Below, piece by piece: positions 54,511 through 63,881 of a stretch of DNA of 64,000 bases. The stretch comes from Membranihabitans maritimus (lineage in GTDB: Bacteria; Bacteroidota; Bacteroidia; Chitinophagales; Saprospiraceae), in contig NZ_JAJSLW010000010.1 in NCBI RefSeq assembly GCF_021729145.1, positions 204,695 through 268,694 on the forward strand. Direction: 5' to 3'. The notes under the pieces are model-generated. The model had not been told where the DNA came from. It saw only the letters and a list, made by a program, of their open reading frames with translations, and did not search any database. A program made the translations under genes and the position numbers. The first letter of the stretch is position 1. Every line of letters starts with the position of its first letter.

Positions 54511-56316
54511 ATGTGTTCTGTTGCTTTTATTCACCATGCTGGATTTGATCAGAAAAAATTGGAATCCGCTATTAACAGGATGAATGAAATTGGTGCCCAC
54601 CGTGGTCCAGACGATTCACGCGTTAATCTCTATGGAAAAACAGCAATTGGACACAATAGACTGTCCATAATAGATCCAAATCCGAGATCCTCCCAACCTA
54701 TGGAATACGGGGATTTGGTAATGGCTTTTAATGGCTGCCTATACAATTACATTGAACTTAAGGAAGTGTTACAAGGAAAGGGATATGAATTCCAAACCTC
54801 TTCAGATACGGAAGTAATCTTGAAGGCATTTGCAGAGTGGGGTGAAGATTGTCTTCCAAAGTTTAATGGAATGTGGGCTTTGGTGATTTATAACAAACTT
54901 TCAGGTATGGTTTTTATGGCCCGGGACCGGTACGGCATAAAACCGCTCTATTGGTATCAATCCAAACGTTCCTTTTTCCTGGCTTCTGAGATAAAACAGA
55001 TTTTGCCTTTTTCAGGTGCAGAACTCCACCCGGGGAATCAATATGATTATTTTGTCTATGGCAGGATAGTACATAATAATTCGACCCTGCATAAGGATGT
55101 GAATGTATTTCCAGCCGGAAGCTTTGCTTGGTATGATACATCCTCACATCATTTTGAAGTAAATCGCTACTATTCTTTACCAGTCAACAATGTTGTACCG
55201 GATTTGGAATATTTGAAAGACCTTATTCATGATTCCATCAGGATTCGACTAAGGTCTGATGTCAAAAACGGGGTGACGGTGTCTGGCGGCATGGATAGTA
55301 GTATTATTGCTGCTGTGGCATCTTCATTCGAACCCGGCGAATTCACTTTATTCAATGCCTCGTTTCCCGGGGCAGATGAAGATGAATCAGGCTATGCCCG
55401 GGAACTTGCTGAATATCTCAAGCGGCCAATTGTTCACGGTACCAGCAGTTGGAGTGATTTTACTTCAAAACTGGCGAAACTCAGTTATATACAGGAAATT
55501 CCGATTGGCTCATTTGCTGTTTTTGCTTCATTTGAACTTCAAAGACTCATTTCTGGAAAAGGTGTTAAAGTGATCCTAAGTGGTCAGGGAGCTGATGAAA
55601 TTTTTGGGGGGTATACCAAATTTCATTTCCATTATCTTAAGAATTTATTGCGCAGTGGGAATGTTTATTTTTTTAGTGAGTTGTATCAGGCTTTGGCATT
55701 GGATCAGTATTCCTACGCTGAAATAATTAATAAAGCGAAGAATTTTAAAAATAGTTTATTTAAACCCCATCCCCATTGGATAAAATTACCTGCAGGAGAG
55801 CCCGATGGTCAAGCATTGGTACAAAGGAACTCAAAAAAAGGATTGTGGAGAACCTCCAATCGCGCAATTTCTGGAATGGGTCTTCCGGTAATGCTTCATG
55901 CCCTTGATCGGAACAGCATGTATTTCGGAATTGAAAGCAGATGCCCTTTTTTGGACCACAGGCTGGTGGATTATGCTATCAACCTGCCGGATCGTCTTAA
56001 AATCAAAAACGGAAAACGGAAGTACGTGTTGCGTGAGTTATTTGGACCTGAACTTCCTAATTCCGTATCAAAACGCTTTGAAAAGAAAGGGTATAGTTCC
56101 CCTCAGTCAACGTATATGAATCAAAATAAAGGATTGATTTTGAATGATATTATGGACAGAAAAGAGCTATTCCAGGAGTTTATAGATCCCGGTGCGTTGG
56201 AAAAGGAAATCAGCGTAGGACGAAATGAGAGTTTGATCTGGAGAATCTGGACATGGACTTTCTGGCGAGAAAAAGTTTTAACAGAAGCTTCGGAAAATTC
56301 ATTATTACGGGAATAG
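54511..56316 (+). CDS. asnB: Asparagine synthase (glutamine-hydrolysing)
   Basis: 601 residues. Cys2 (MCSVAFIHHAGF) is the nucleophile of the class II glutaminase domain (residues about 2-205, with RGPDDS, GHNRLSIID, AFNGCLYNYIELKE and SDTEVILKAFAEWG). The synthetase domain has the PPi loop VTVSGGMDSSIIAAV (about 253-267) and GQGADEIFGGYTKFH, and RCPFLDHRLVDYA near the end. It makes asparagine or, in polysaccharide clusters, amidates a sugar-acid or peptide moiety. It starts 10 nt after the HepT relic. Its 3' end overlaps the convergent acyltransferase-like gene by 12 nt. Confidence 0.92.
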   Translation: MCSVAFIHHAGFDQKKLESAINRMNEIGAHRGPDDSRVNLYGKTAIGHNRLSIIDPNPRSSQPMEYGDLVMAFNGCLYNYIELKEVLQGKGYEFQTSSDTEVILKAFAEWGEDCLPKFNGMWALVIYNKLSGMVFMARDRYGIKPLYWYQSKRSFFLASEIKQILPFSGAELHPGNQYDYFVYGRIVHNNSTLHKDVNVFPAGSFAWYDTSSHHFEVNRYYSLPVNNVVPDLEYLKDLIHDSIRIRLRSDVKNGVTVSGGMDSSIIAAVASSFEPGEFTLFNASFPGADEDESGYARELAEYLKRPIVHGTSSWSDFTSKLAKLSYIQEIPIGSFAVFASFELQRLISGKGVKVILSGQGADEIFGGYTKFHFHYLKNLLRSGNVYFFSELYQALALDQYSYAEIINKAKNFKNSLFKPHPHWIKLPAGEPDGQALVQRNSKKGLWRTSNRAISGMGLPVMLHALDRNSMYFGIESRCPFLDHRLVDYAINLPDRLKIKNGKRKYVLRELFGPELPNSVSKRFEKKGYSSPQSTYMNQNKGLILNDIMDRKELFQEFIDPGALEKEISVGRNESLIWRIWTWTFWREKVLTEASENSLLRE

Positions 56317-56973
56317 TTTTTTTACCCAATGTATGAGAATGGGGGTATGGGTATAAGTGTCTATGATCTTTCCTCCGAATTCTTTTTTCATTTGATTCAT
56401 TGGTTCTGAAATACCAACCATATCGTAGTGCGAATAACCAATTTTTTGAAAATATTTCAAATCTTTGTGAAACAGATATTTATTGGCGATACTGCTTATG
56501 CGTTGTGACTTCTTGTCTGGCATTTCCCGGTAATTTGATGCATTTATGTATCCCATGACTATTTTATTTTCCGGGTCACCTATAATCATGTGGGCAGCTA
56601 ATCGGCCTAAGGAAGGTTCATGAATTTCGGAATAATAATAATTGGGGTTTTCAGTAATTATTCCCGGGGGGTAGGAGGGGATGTTTTTGGCATTAATTGT
56701 TGATTGAAACATCTCCAGAAGGTCAGGGATAACATTTGGCCTGGATATTTCGAATGCGTATTTATCAATATTCCTTAGATATTTCATTAATCGTTTAGAG
56801 TAATCCAATTCAAATGTACTTCGTAAATCTATTACTCTTGTGGGGTAATAAAAGGTCTTGTAAAATACGGAGGCTTTTGGGGCAAAACTCATTGGATAAT
56901 TAACCAATGAAAAGAAAGGGATCTTTGCACTGTAATATTGGGAGGTGAAAAATTTACCCTTTATTTCAATCAT
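56305..56973 (-). CDS. Putative GNAT-fold acyltransferase-like protein
   Basis: 222 residues with no signal peptide. The mid-section (RLAAHMIIGDPENKIVMGYINASNYREMPDKKSQRISSIANKYLFHKDLKYFQKIGYSHYDMVGIS) resembles FemAB/GNAT acetyltransferases, where a beta-bulge precedes an acyl-CoA-binding helix. Nothing is certain about donor or acceptor. It is convergent with asnB and near manC and a glycosyltransferase gene, so a role in modifying surface polysaccharide is plausible. Confidence 0.45.
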   Translation of the reverse strand: MIEIKGKFFTSQYYSAKIPFFSLVNYPMSFAPKASVFYKTFYYPTRVIDLRSTFELDYSKRLMKYLRNIDKYAFEISRPNVIPDLLEMFQSTINAKNIPSYPPGIITENPNYYYSEIHEPSLGRLAAHMIIGDPENKIVMGYINASNYREMPDKKSQRISSIANKYLFHKDLKYFQKIGYSHYDMVGISEPMNQMKKEFGGKIIDTYTHTPILIHWVKKLFP

Positions 56974-57083
56974 AATTTCTCAAAAATGTTAACAGGGAAA
57001 ATATAAAAATAAAAATATAAAATTCCCGGTTTAAATATTTATGAAATTACCCTTAGTTTCGCTCGCAACATATATCTTAAATC

Positions 57084-58178
57084 ATGAGTCAGAAAAGTGC
57101 GTTGGATAATACTTATTTCGTTATTATGGCGGGCGGTGTCGGTTCTCGTTTTTGGCCCTCTTCCAGGGAATCCAGACCAAAACAATTTCTGGATATTTTG
57201 GGATCGGGTAGATCCCTGATCCAGATGACGTATGACCGTTGCCTGTCGCTGGTCACCCCTGATCGAATTATAGTAGTGACCCATGAAAAATATGTTGATT
57301 TGGTAGCAAACCAGCTGGAAAGCATTCCAGCGCGGAATATTTTGTCTGAACCGGCTCGAAATAATACGGCTCCGTGCGTTGCTTATGTTTCCTTTCATCT
57401 AAAGAGCAGAAATCCTGATGCTAATCTGGTGATGCTTCCTTCGGACCATATTATTACCAATGGAAGTGCCTTCAATGCATCATTGCAGGAAGGTATTGAA
57501 TTTGTTTCGGATAATGACGCATTGATGACTTTGGGAATGAAGCCACATCGTCCGGATACGGGGTATGGATACATTCAATTATCCGATGATGAAGAAAGAC
57601 AAAATATTTTTAAGGTTGAAGCTTTCAGGGAAAAGCCGGAATTGGAATTGGCACAACAATACCTGGCAGAGGGTAATTATGTGTGGAATGCGGGGATTTT
57701 CTTATTCAATGTTGATATTATATTAAAAGCATTTAAAAGTTTGGCACGCGACATTTACGATGTTCTCTATCATGACAAGGTATATGGGACGGATGCGGAA
57801 ATGGCGTTTATTCGGGATAATTATCCTAATACCGCTTCTATAAGTTTTGACTATGCCATAATGGAAAAATCCAGTAATATCTATTGTATTCCAACAGAGA
57901 TTGGATGGAGTGACCTGGGAACCTGGAAAAGTTTGTACGAACTGATGTCGGGAAGTCTTCATGAAAACATTTCGAATGTGAATAAAGAGGATTGTCATTT
58001 TGTTGATTCCAGGGGGGTGTTGGTCAATGTACCCAATGGGAAGAAAGTCGTTATAGGGGGCGTAGAGGACTTATTAATAATAGACGATGAAGATGTATTG
58101 TTGGTGTGGCCAAAAGACAGGGAGCAAGAAATAAAAGCTATAAAACAGAAAGTGGCTGCCCGCTGGAACCTTGAATAA
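57084..58178 (+). CDS. manC: Mannose-1-phosphate guanylyltransferase
   Basis: 364 residues. The N-terminal NTP-transferase signature FVIMAGGVGSRFWPSSRESRPKQFLDILG (about 12-40) binds GTP and Mg. LMLPSDHII, MTLGMKPHRPDTGYGYIQL, KVEAFREKPELELAQQYLAEGNYVWNAGIFLFN and SFDYAIMEKSSNIYCIPTEIGWSDLGTWKSLYEL are the family's sugar-phosphate and guanosine-binding blocks. It makes GDP-mannose from mannose 1-phosphate. It lacks the fused isomerase domain of bifunctional ManC. A 12-nt gap separates it from a glycosyltransferase, suggesting one transcript. Confidence 0.93.
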   Translation: MSQKSALDNTYFVIMAGGVGSRFWPSSRESRPKQFLDILGSGRSLIQMTYDRCLSLVTPDRIIVVTHEKYVDLVANQLESIPARNILSEPARNNTAPCVAYVSFHLKSRNPDANLVMLPSDHIITNGSAFNASLQEGIEFVSDNDALMTLGMKPHRPDTGYGYIQLSDDEERQNIFKVEAFREKPELELAQQYLAEGNYVWNAGIFLFNVDIILKAFKSLARDIYDVLYHDKVYGTDAEMAFIRDNYPNTASISFDYAIMEKSSNIYCIPTEIGWSDLGTWKSLYELMSGSLHENISNVNKEDCHFVDSRGVLVNVPNGKKVVIGGVEDLLIIDDEDVLLVWPKDREQEIKAIKQKVAARWNLE

Positions 58179-58190
58179 TAGTAATGGAGT

Positions 58191-59525
58191 GTGAGTAGAT
58201 TTAAAGGAAAAAACATATTATGCATATATTATAAATTCCCGCCTATAAAGGGAATTGGTACTTTAAGAAATTTCAAATTTTACACATCTCTTAAAAAAGA
58301 TGCACGCAAAATCTTCGTCCTTACGACTAGCAACCGGAATTTTTTGCCCCAGGATCAATTTGAATATTCTAATCACGATGTAATTGAAATCCCAACGGTA
58401 GATTTCAGGACTATTTATCATTCATTTACGGGCAGAAAAAGTTCTTTATTAATCACAGGCACAAAAAGTCCTACTAACTGGATGCAGCGATCACGGGAGT
58501 GGTTCAAAAAATCCATTTTGTCCAGGTATTTCGATGAAGGAGGGTATTGGTATGTAAAATCAGGCGTCAAAAAGGCCTCAAAGATTATAGAAGAACAGGG
58601 AGTGGACGTAATTATATCTTCATATTTGCCTTTTGATTCTCATCGCATGGCACTGGAATTAAAAAAGAAATATCCCCATTTATACTGGGTGGCTGATTAC
58701 CGTGATTTTATTCCGGATTCTATGCTCGGAGGGTTAGGCCCTGAGTCGTACCTGGTTCGAAAAAATAAAGAATTGCTCCATTTGGTTGATGAAGTAACCA
58801 CTGTATCAAAAGGCCTTAAAGAGAGAATTGAGGTTTTGCATCCCAATGTCCAGGTAGTTCGGAATGGGATTGATTCATCACTGGTTCCGAAGGGACATAC
58901 GCGAAAGTACCGTTTGTTTACTTTGGCTTATACAGGGATTATTTACCCATCGGCGCAAAAAGCGGACCTGCTTGTCGAGGTAGTTAAGGAATTGGTCGAG
59001 GAAGGAAAAATTCAGAAAGAGAATATCCAAATTGTGCAGGCGGGAAAGGACGGTGCATTTTGGAAAGAGTTATTGAACCGCTACCAAATGGGAGAGATCC
59101 TGGTTAATAAGAATATAGTACCCCACAAGGAAGCAATTGAAATACAGCGTAAATCGCATATTAATTTATTATTGACCTGGGCATCCGAAGAAATGACAGG
59201 AATATTAACGGGGAAATTATTCGAATATCTTGCATCAGGAACCCCTATTCTCGCTCTGGTGAATGGTATCCGTGATTTGGAATTAGAAGAAATTATTCAG
59301 GGTAATTCCAGGGGTAAAGTATTTTACCATACAGATTTGTTCAAAACCGCCCTTAAAAGTTTTGTCCTCCAAAAATATAATAAGTGGAAGCACGATAACA
59401 ACCGGACTTTTGAGATTACTGATAGAGAGCAAAAAAGTATATCAAATATAACCTGGGAAAAGGAATTTGAGAAATGGGTGGTAAAAATGGATGGAAAAGA
59501 CTTACGTAAATCAGGTATTAAATAA
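58191..59525 (+). CDS. GT4-like glycosyltransferase
   Basis: 444 residues from a GTG start (VSRFKGKNILCIYYKFPPIKGIGTLRN, a GT4-like N-terminal with the acceptor-side KFPP.KGIG). The second Rossmann domain contains LAYTGIIYPSAQKADLLVEVVKELV, EILVNKNIVPHKEAIEIQRKSHINLLLTW and the donor-binding GKLFEYLASGTPILALVNG. No signal peptide. It would transfer a sugar from a nucleotide donor (possibly GDP-mannose from the adjacent ManC) to a growing surface glycan. Acceptor unknown. Confidence 0.85.
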   Translation: MSRFKGKNILCIYYKFPPIKGIGTLRNFKFYTSLKKDARKIFVLTTSNRNFLPQDQFEYSNHDVIEIPTVDFRTIYHSFTGRKSSLLITGTKSPTNWMQRSREWFKKSILSRYFDEGGYWYVKSGVKKASKIIEEQGVDVIISSYLPFDSHRMALELKKKYPHLYWVADYRDFIPDSMLGGLGPESYLVRKNKELLHLVDEVTTVSKGLKERIEVLHPNVQVVRNGIDSSLVPKGHTRKYRLFTLAYTGIIYPSAQKADLLVEVVKELVEEGKIQKENIQIVQAGKDGAFWKELLNRYQMGEILVNKNIVPHKEAIEIQRKSHINLLLTWASEEMTGILTGKLFEYLASGTPILALVNGIRDLELEEIIQGNSRGKVFYHTDLFKTALKSFVLQKYNKWKHDNNRTFEITDREQKSISNITWEKEFEKWVVKMDGKDLRKSGIK

Positions 59526-59656
59526 TTGAAATGTCATTGCGTCGCTTAGAAAAATCACATATTGTCAACTTTTTTACCATAAAATGATAAAAAAATCCGG
59601 GTAGCACCAACCATTCGGGATTTCAGGCCGTCTTAAAGATAAAAATTGGATGTGCC

Positions 59657-60976
59657 ATGAAAAAGTTTACTAAAATACTATTCTTGTCCTTCATGGTGTT
59701 TTCAGCATTTTCTTGTCTAAAAGATGAGTGTGCTGAAACCATGGAATTCTACAGATTTGATCCGGTCTACCTGAGTAAGACCGAGTACAATGCACCTATT
59801 GAAGTGGGTAGTCCAAGGACACTTGAAAACCCCGGAATCCTGTATTCTTATAAGAATTATATATTGATTAATGAGATCAATAAAGGAATTCATGTCATAG
59901 ATAATACCGATCCTACAAATCCTCAGTTTATTTCTTTTGTGAGTATCCTGGGGAATACGCACTTTAGTATCCGCAATGATCAAATGTATGCAAATAAGTT
60001 TGGTCACTTACTGTCAATCGATTTTTCCGACCCGATAAACCCTGTCGAAACTAGCCGCATAGCAAATGTGTCGGAAGACGTTCAATATCATGAAAACAAA
60101 GGTTTTCTCGCTTACTATGAAAGGACTGAACTTACCAGGAGTCTTGATTGTGCGGATCCGCGGTTTAATTCTGTAAGATGGACTGACAGGGGAACAGGAC
60201 AGGTGTGGTGGGGTGCCGGAAGGCCTGAGTTTGCTTTTATGGACCAGACCGGGCGCCCTCTTACCAATGCAAATTTCAGCAGTAGTAAATCCGCTGGTGG
60301 GGGGAATGTTTCAGGTACGGGAGGATCAATGGCGAGGATTACATTGGCCAATGATTATTTGTATTGGGTTAATAACCATCAACTGATGACATTTGACCTG
60401 GCTGATAAAAAAAATCCACGGTCAACAGGAAAATTGGATATAGGATGGAATATCGAGACTATTTATCCATTTAAAGAAAAGTTGTTTATCGGCTCCTCAA
60501 GCGGAATGTTTATATATGATGTGTCGAATGCTGCAGAGCCTCGATATGAGTCTTCTTTTTCGCATGCAACTGCTTGCGATCCGGTAGTCACTGATGGAAC
60601 TACAGCGTATGTTACCCTGAGAAGTGGAAATGAATGCGATGGATTTGTCAATCAAATGGATGCTGTTGATGTGAGTCAAACTTCTTCCCCTTACCTTGTG
60701 AAAACGTATCCGATGATCCAGCCACATGGTTTGTCATTGACGGAAGATGGGATTATTTATTTATGCGAAGGCCCTTACGGATTGAAAGTATTGAATGCCA
60801 AAGACCGGGGGGATATAAAAACGGAAAAACATATCAAAGGTTTTCATGCCTACGATGCCATTGCATTGTCCAATGAATTGTTGTTGATTATTGGTGATGA
60901 TGGTTTCATCCAATACGATGTCACGAATCCAGCCTCTCCGAAACGATTGAGTATCATTCCAGTTGAAAAGTCATGA
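59657..60976 (+). CDS. LVIVD-repeat beta-propeller lipoprotein
   Basis: 439 residues with lipobox FSAFSC near residue 20. The body is a run of LVIVD-type blades: GIHVIDNTDPTNPQFISFVSILG, LLSIDFSDPINPVETSRI, YLYWVNNHQLMTFDLADKKNPRSTGKLDI, GMFIYDVSNAAEPRYESSF, DAVDVSQTSSPYLVKTYPMI and GFIQYDVTNPASPKRLSII. These blades are thought to serve cell-surface adhesion or ligand binding. The stop overlaps the next start (ATGA, 60973-60976), so translation is coupled. First gene of a five-gene envelope run. Confidence 0.9.
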   Translation: MKKFTKILFLSFMVFSAFSCLKDECAETMEFYRFDPVYLSKTEYNAPIEVGSPRTLENPGILYSYKNYILINEINKGIHVIDNTDPTNPQFISFVSILGNTHFSIRNDQMYANKFGHLLSIDFSDPINPVETSRIANVSEDVQYHENKGFLAYYERTELTRSLDCADPRFNSVRWTDRGTGQVWWGAGRPEFAFMDQTGRPLTNANFSSSKSAGGGNVSGTGGSMARITLANDYLYWVNNHQLMTFDLADKKNPRSTGKLDIGWNIETIYPFKEKLFIGSSSGMFIYDVSNAAEPRYESSFSHATACDPVVTDGTTAYVTLRSGNECDGFVNQMDAVDVSQTSSPYLVKTYPMIQPHGLSLTEDGIIYLCEGPYGLKVLNAKDRGDIKTEKHIKGFHAYDAIALSNELLLIIGDDGFIQYDVTNPASPKRLSIIPVEKS

Positions 60977-61749
60977 GTCTACCATTGTATAAATATAGTT
61001 TGCTGCTGGCGATACTATTTTTAGTAGGACTGCCTTCACTCATGAGTCAGGAATTGGATACGGTTAATCAGTATAAAGTCAGGCTCGTTACGGGAGATGT
61101 GTATAAAGGAAGAATCCTGGCAAGTGATGACAACGAAATTAAACTATTATTCAAAAACGGCTATGGAGTTGTTATCAAAAGAGAATTGATAGAGGACGTT
61201 GCATTTCACAAAGCATCTAAATTTAGAGAGGATGAAGTAAAGAAAGTATACAATCCCATGTCGGGTAGAGTCTATTATGGTGGAAGCTTATTATATAATA
61301 CTAATACGGTAGCACCATTGAGTGGAAAACTTATGGGGTTGGGTGGAAATATTAAAGTTGGCTATGCTCTGGATGCCCATTGGTCTGCTGGAATTTATTC
61401 AGGGATAGAGTCCTATTACAATGAAAACGGTGAGGTATTGATTCCCGTAATGAGTGAAATAATATACTACCTGAAAAAAAGTGATTTAAGCCCGTATATC
61501 AATGTGGGATTTGGGTATGGATTTGGTGTGCAATCATCAGCCAATGAACATCTGGTAGACCACAAAGGGGGATGGGCTATTAATCCCAATATCGGTGTAC
61601 GGCTTCCCTCCTGGTATGGGATGCACCTGATAGTCGGGGTCGGTGCGAAATGGCAAGAAAATTCATTTGATATAATTAATGGGAATGAGATATCGCATTT
61701 AGATATTATGTATAAACGATTGACAATGAATGTTTCATTTGTGTTTTGA
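60973..61749 (+). CDS. Outer-membrane beta-barrel protein
   Basis: 258 residues with a signal peptide ending LMSQ. After an N-terminal soluble part with KVRLVTGDVYKGRILASDDNEIKLLFKNGYGVVIKRELIEDVAF, alternating polar/hydrophobic strands end in an aromatic residue (MNVSFVF), the mark of outer-membrane barrels (about 10-12 strands). The lead-in resembles small LSM/Hfq-like or 'G.VY.G.I' beta-strand modules. The exact role is unknown. Overlaps the LVIVD gene by four bases and lies just before two small lipoproteins. Confidence 0.75.
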   Translation: MSLPLYKYSLLLAILFLVGLPSLMSQELDTVNQYKVRLVTGDVYKGRILASDDNEIKLLFKNGYGVVIKRELIEDVAFHKASKFREDEVKKVYNPMSGRVYYGGSLLYNTNTVAPLSGKLMGLGGNIKVGYALDAHWSAGIYSGIESYYNENGEVLIPVMSEIIYYLKKSDLSPYINVGFGYGFGVQSSANEHLVDHKGGWAINPNIGVRLPSWYGMHLIVGVGAKWQENSFDIINGNEISHLDIMYKRLTMNVSFVF

Positions 61750-61759
61750 TTTTGGAGGT

Positions 61760-62230
61760 ATGAAATATTTTGTTTGTGCCCTTATAATTTTGGTTACGTC
61801 ATTAGCATGTGATAGAAAAGAGGTTTCCAGTGAATTTCAATACCAGGTTGATGTGAATTATATATATGAAAAGCACTACAACCGGGATTGGGATACCTCC
61901 AAAATAGCTGAAGAATTGGTTGGAAAATGGCAATGGCTGGCATGCTATACTTCGGGATTTGGGGGAGAACGGATGAATTGTTTTTCTAATGAGGTTAATT
62001 TGGAATTGGAATTTCTCAAAAATAATAAGATGATCATCTATAAGAACGGTAAGACGGATGCGGAAACCTGGTGGAGAATTGAACCATTTTCAGATACTGA
62101 ATATAAGTTAACAATGCCTTCACCGATCAGACAGGTAAACGGAGTCATTTTATTTTATGATGATATGGTAACTTTCAGAAATAGTATAGTCGATGGGAAT
62201 GATAATTATTTTGCCAGAATTTCTAATTAA
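61760..62230 (+). CDS. Small lipoprotein, lipocalin-like
   Basis: 156 residues from the ATG at 61760 (MKYFVCALIILVTSLACDRK, lipobox SLAC); the start lies 11 nt behind the barrel gene stop. The mature part has LVGKWQWLACYTSGFGGERMNCFSNEVNLELEFLKNNKMIIYKNGKTDAETWWRIEPFSDTEYKLTM, a typical short lipocalin-like pattern starting with G.W.W. Function unknown. Confidence 0.65.
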   Translation: MKYFVCALIILVTSLACDRKEVSSEFQYQVDVNYIYEKHYNRDWDTSKIAEELVGKWQWLACYTSGFGGERMNCFSNEVNLELEFLKNNKMIIYKNGKTDAETWWRIEPFSDTEYKLTMPSPIRQVNGVILFYDDMVTFRNSIVDGNDNYFARISN

Positions 62231-62248
62231 TCTAAAAATTTTAATCGA

Positions 62249-62674
62249 ATGATAAAAGGTTTTGTGATAACGTTTTTTTCTATGTTTTTTATCGGTGCCC
62301 TGCAAATGTGCAGTAAGGATGATATAAAGCCCTTGGGTACTGAAGAGGGAGTCTATGGAAATTGGAATTGGATATCTTCTTCCGGAGGTTTTGCCGGAAT
62401 AGAAAAAAGCCCGGAATCAGAAGGGTATGAACAGGGCCTGACGATTAGCGAATCTGGAGTTTTCTCGATTTTTAGGGCCGATACCTTAGCATTCCAACAT
62501 AATTTTTCAATCGTAGAGGAAGAAAGTATAATTCATAATAAGAGCAGGTTGATGTTAACCTTTGAAGGTGATGATATGATCGATCAATCCTTTGTGATAA
62601 AGGGAAACGATACTCTTATTTTGGTGGAAGAATGCTGGGATTGCTTTATTCATAAATATGTAAGAGAAAAATAA
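62249..62674 (+). CDS. Small lipoprotein, related to upstream lipoprotein
   Basis: 141 residues with lipobox ALQMC at about 21-25. Like its neighbour it continues GVYGNWNWISSSGGFAGIEKSPESEGYEQGLTISESGVFSIFRADTLAFQHNFSIVEEESI, beginning G.W.W with a similar strand order, so the two may be diverged duplicates. A C-W-D-C pair is near the end (ECWDCFIHKY). Function unknown. Confidence 0.65.
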   Translation: MIKGFVITFFSMFFIGALQMCSKDDIKPLGTEEGVYGNWNWISSSGGFAGIEKSPESEGYEQGLTISESGVFSIFRADTLAFQHNFSIVEEESIIHNKSRLMLTFEGDDMIDQSFVIKGNDTLILVEECWDCFIHKYVREK

Positions 62675-62702
62675 TGGTTAGAAGTTTATTTGGGTGTGAC
62701 CA

Positions 62703-63881
62703 ATGAATGATATCGAAAAACATATCAATGAATTAAAAGAACAGGGGTGGAATGAATTGCGTCACATTCTGGACCGTGAAATGCCTGAAAATATACGGCG
62801 GGTGGTGTTCTTTCGCACATCAGCTGCAGTTTTATTCCTATTGTTGCTTTCGATTTCGGTATACCTGGGTTTAAAGGATTATTCTTTGGGTACCGGAGGG
62901 GTTAGTAAGGATATGACTGTTATTGGACCACCTAATATGCCCTTAGCTAATAATTGGTATGATGGGAATGATATTAACAGGGAAGGAAATCCGGCGGGCA
63001 AAGCAGTGGAAGTTTCAAATCAACCAAATACGAAAATAGATAGCGGAAGGAACTTCCCTATTTCAGGACCGGAACAGGCAGAGAAAAGGGATGTAATACT
63101 TACAACTTTGGAACCTTCCGAACATTTAATTACCCCCTCCTCCAAAATAGATGATTTAAAAATTGCGGTTCCAGAAAACAAAATAGTAAAAATAGCAAAT
63201 TTAATCCCTAATAAATACTCCCCTCTTAACACAGGGAAGGTAGATCTCAGTATTAAGGTCAATGAATACAACGATAGCACTCGAATATGGCCGAACGCTA
63301 GAATAAAACCTTCCCTTTTTACCGGTACTGTATGGGTCCCTACCCGCGGTATCGGTTTTTTTAACCTTGGAGGTGGGATTACCTATGAGGTTGGAGATTG
63401 GTCCATTGCCTTAGGTATGGGCTTATCTAAATTTTTGAGCCGTGATATTCATGAAAGGGATTTGGTTAATCTTGTACAATATGACGATACTAAAAATGTT
63501 GTCAATAATTTGTATGAAAACCAAATGGATTTAAATGCTCAGTTCAATGGAGAATTTAACAGATCCTCTTACACGCAATTGCAAACGAAATGGGGGTATG
63601 TATTTCCGGTAGATGTTTCATGGAAACCTGGAAATCATTTGACATATAGTGTAAAAGGTGGTGTATACTTTTTAAGAAGTAAGCACAGAGTAATCTATAC
63701 CGTGTCTTTGTTATCTGAAGGTGATTATGTGACTAGAACAGAACACCTGCCTTATCTCGGTGGCGGGGTAAGTTTGAGGTGGGGTGAGTCTTATTCCATT
63801 GGTTTGGAGTCAATGGTTTTAGATCCGTTTTCCTATGATCATTTCTGGGCAATAGGGGCTACCTTGGCTTATCAATTCTGA
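62703..63881 (+). CDS. Membrane-anchored protein with C-terminal outer-membrane barrel
   Basis: 392 residues. The N-terminus is a soluble helical part (MNDIEKHINELKEQGWNELRHILDREMPENIRR), followed by one membrane helix at about 36-58 (VVFFRTSAAVLFLLLLSISVYLGL), a low-complexity linker (about 60-190) and a C-terminal beta-barrel-like region (GTVWVPTRGIGFFNLGGGITYEVGDWSIALGMGLSKF to YQF). The plan resembles anti-sigma-like regulators with an envelope-facing barrel, found in Bacteroidota. No sigma factor lies beside it. Function is inferred only from layout. Confidence 0.6.
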   Translation: MNDIEKHINELKEQGWNELRHILDREMPENIRRVVFFRTSAAVLFLLLLSISVYLGLKDYSLGTGGVSKDMTVIGPPNMPLANNWYDGNDINREGNPAGKAVEVSNQPNTKIDSGRNFPISGPEQAEKRDVILTTLEPSEHLITPSSKIDDLKIAVPENKIVKIANLIPNKYSPLNTGKVDLSIKVNEYNDSTRIWPNARIKPSLFTGTVWVPTRGIGFFNLGGGITYEVGDWSIALGMGLSKFLSRDIHERDLVNLVQYDDTKNVVNNLYENQMDLNAQFNGEFNRSSYTQLQTKWGYVFPVDVSWKPGNHLTYSVKGGVYFLRSKHRVIYTVSLLSEGDYVTRTEHLPYLGGGVSLRWGESYSIGLESMVLDPFSYDHFWAIGATLAYQF

